64,000 bases of DNA from Bisporella sp. PMI_857 (Eukaryota; Ascomycota; Leotiomycetes; Helotiales; Helotiaceae): NCBI GenBank assembly GCA_021307315.1, contig JAJSPD010000044.1:1-64000 (forward strand), in the 5' to 3' direction. Below are positions 62,678 through 64,000 of the stretch, piece by piece. Each line of letters starts with the position of its first letter. The stretch's first letter is position 1. The position numbers and the translations under genes are program-made. Below the pieces are notes generated by a model. That model ran no database searches. It had not been told where the DNA came from and saw only the letters and a list, made by a program, of their open reading frames with translations.

Positions 62678-64000
62678 ATGAAGACGGAATTCAAGGTACA
62701 TACATCATTTACTAGTTCTGAAAGAACTTTGGACACCTCTAACATAAAGCTTAGTTTTCTAACCTGTTGGGGACCGTATATAGCCAAGGAAACCTGCTCT
62801 TCAGTCCTGATGGGACATGTTTGTTTTCTCCAGTCGGAAATCGTGTAACGATTTTTGATTTGGTAAAGTATGCTTGAGTAAGGCTCTTCCGAAAGTAAAC
62901 GACTAAGGGAGTTTTAGTAACACATCTCATACACTGCCATTTGCGCATCGAAAAAATATAGCATGCTTAGGCCTCACTCCGCGGGGTAATCTACTTCTCT
63001 CAGTTGATGAAGATGGTCATGCTATATTGACGAACATACTAAAAAAGCTTCCTCTACACCATTTCCGATTTAAGGACAAAGTTTCGACTCTTGCATTTTC
63101 TCCTTCTGGCCGACATTTTGCTGTTGGGGTAGGCCGGCATATTGAGGTATGGCATACACCGTCAACGCCAGACCAGAATGTGGATGGAGAACTAGAGTTC
63201 GCCCCATTCGTGCGGCATAGAGTGTATACTGGTCATTATGATATCGTCTCGAGCTTGGAATGGTCGAGCGATTCACGATTCTTCTTGAGCGGAGCCAAGG
63301 ATTTAACCGCCAAAATATGGAGCCTAGATCCAGAAGAGGGTTTTCAACCTACAACATTGGCAGGGCACAAAGACAGTGTCCTAGGAGCCTATTTCACCAA
63401 GGATCAAGAAAAGATATATACAATAAGCAAAGATGGGGCCGTTTTTCGTTGGGAGTACATGAAAAATCCGAATGCGCCAGAGCTAGACGAGAATGAGGAG
63501 ATGGAAGACTTCGATAATGATACCCATATGCAGTGGAGGATAGCGGAAAGGCACTACTTCCTGCAAAGCAATGCAAAAGTGAAATGTGCAGCATACCATC
63601 CTGATACGAATATACTAGTGGCTGGCTTCTCGAATGGTGTGTTTGGTCTATACGACATGCCGGATTTCAACATGATTCACACCCTCAGTATATCACAGAA
63701 CGATATTGATTTTGTAACGATTAACAAGACTGGTGAGTGGTTATCATTTGGCGCTTCGAAACTTGGGCAGCTGTTGGTTTGGGAATGGCAGTCCGAATCG
63801 TATGTTCTGAAACAGCAGGGGCATTTTGACTCTATGAACGCATTGGTATATACGCCTGACGGACAGCGAATCATCACGGTCGCTGATGACGGAAAGATCA
63901 AAGTATGGGATATAAAGTCGGGATTTTGCATAGTAACTTTCACGGAACATACAAGTGGAATCACAGCATGCGAGTTTACCAAAAAGGGTAATGTACTGTT
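62678..64000 (+). CDS. PWP2: Periodic tryptophan protein 2 (PWP2/UTP1), cut by the right edge
   Basis: Exons 62678-62695, 62755-62867 and 62918 to beyond 64000 give the first ~404 residues of a WD-repeat protein of the small-subunit processome (UTP-B complex), which acts in nucleolar 18S rRNA processing. The coding part of exon 1 is only six codons (MKTEFK); it joins to FSNLLGTVYSQGNLLFSPDG and then SPVGNRVTIFDLVNN, the hallmark start of Pwp2. Further WD repeats include DKVSTLAFSPSGRHFAVGVG, LTAKIWSL, DGAVFRWEYM, ADDGKIKVWD. The second donor is GTATGC at 62868; the nearer GTAAAG at 62863 would break the phase. The frame is still open at base 64000, so the C-terminal half is missing from the window. 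Confidence 0.95.

Overview
This is a 64 kb piece of a filamentous ascomycete (Pezizomycotina) nuclear genome. The evidence is dense protein-coding genes on both strands with many short GT-AG introns (mostly 45-160 bp), CTAAC-like branch points, and lineage-typical proteins: a HapX iron regulator with four cysteine-rich regions, an AspC/Cdc12-type septin, SFH5, an RTA1-family membrane protein and a DUF1996 secreted protein. A leotiomycete (Helotiales-like) is my guess from the look of the proteins, not something the sequence proves. I rebuilt gene models by hand from splice sites and reading phase; they have not been checked against RNA or databases.

Layout. 0-2 kb: OXA1 mitochondrial insertase. 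2-6 kb: gene-poor DNA with a (TGTCC)n/(GGACA)n inverted microsatellite pair. 6-8 kb: DUF1996 secreted protein. 8-11.6 kb: gene-poor DNA holding a 246-bp MITE-like element with TA duplications. 11.6-13.3 kb: amino-acid permease. 13.3-16.6 kb: AT-rich gene-poor DNA with one possible 38-aa secreted peptide. 16.6-18 kb: SLX1 nuclease subunit. 19.4-25.2 kb: KDM5-type histone demethylase. 27.7-30.6 kb: CNNM/DUF21 protein and RTA1-like protein. 32.7-33.4 kb: small cysteine-containing secreted protein. 34-38.2 kb: cytosolic GluRS, mitochondrial uL1, COG2. 38.6-40.2 kb: HapX. 41.8-42.4 kb: orphan coiled protein with a poly-proline start coded by a run of 21 C. 43-44.2 kb: secreted tandem-repeat protein with dibasic sites between repeats. 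44.9-49.6 kb: Ulp2-like SUMO protease with a reading-phase conflict. 51-51.8 kb: COX6. 52.6-56.5 kb: UBP15/USP7 deubiquitinase. 57.4-58.7 kb: SFH5. 59.2-60.7 kb: mitochondrial PDK/BCKDK kinase. 61-62.3 kb: septin. 62.7 kb to the right edge: PWP2 (partial).

Most genes are core housekeeping: mitochondrial function (OXA1, uL1m, COX6, PDK), translation and ribosome biogenesis (GluRS, PWP2), ubiquitin/SUMO removal (UBP15, Ulp2), Golgi traffic and lipid transfer (COG2, SFH5), chromatin and genome stability (KDM5, SLX1). There is no biosynthetic cluster. Accessory-like content lies in the gene-poor stretches and the secreted proteins. The most interesting points are the Kex2-processable repeat protein, the MITE-like element, two GC-AG introns (one in KDM5 whose retention would remove the catalytic domain), the HapX overlapping uORF, and the Ulp2 frame conflict.
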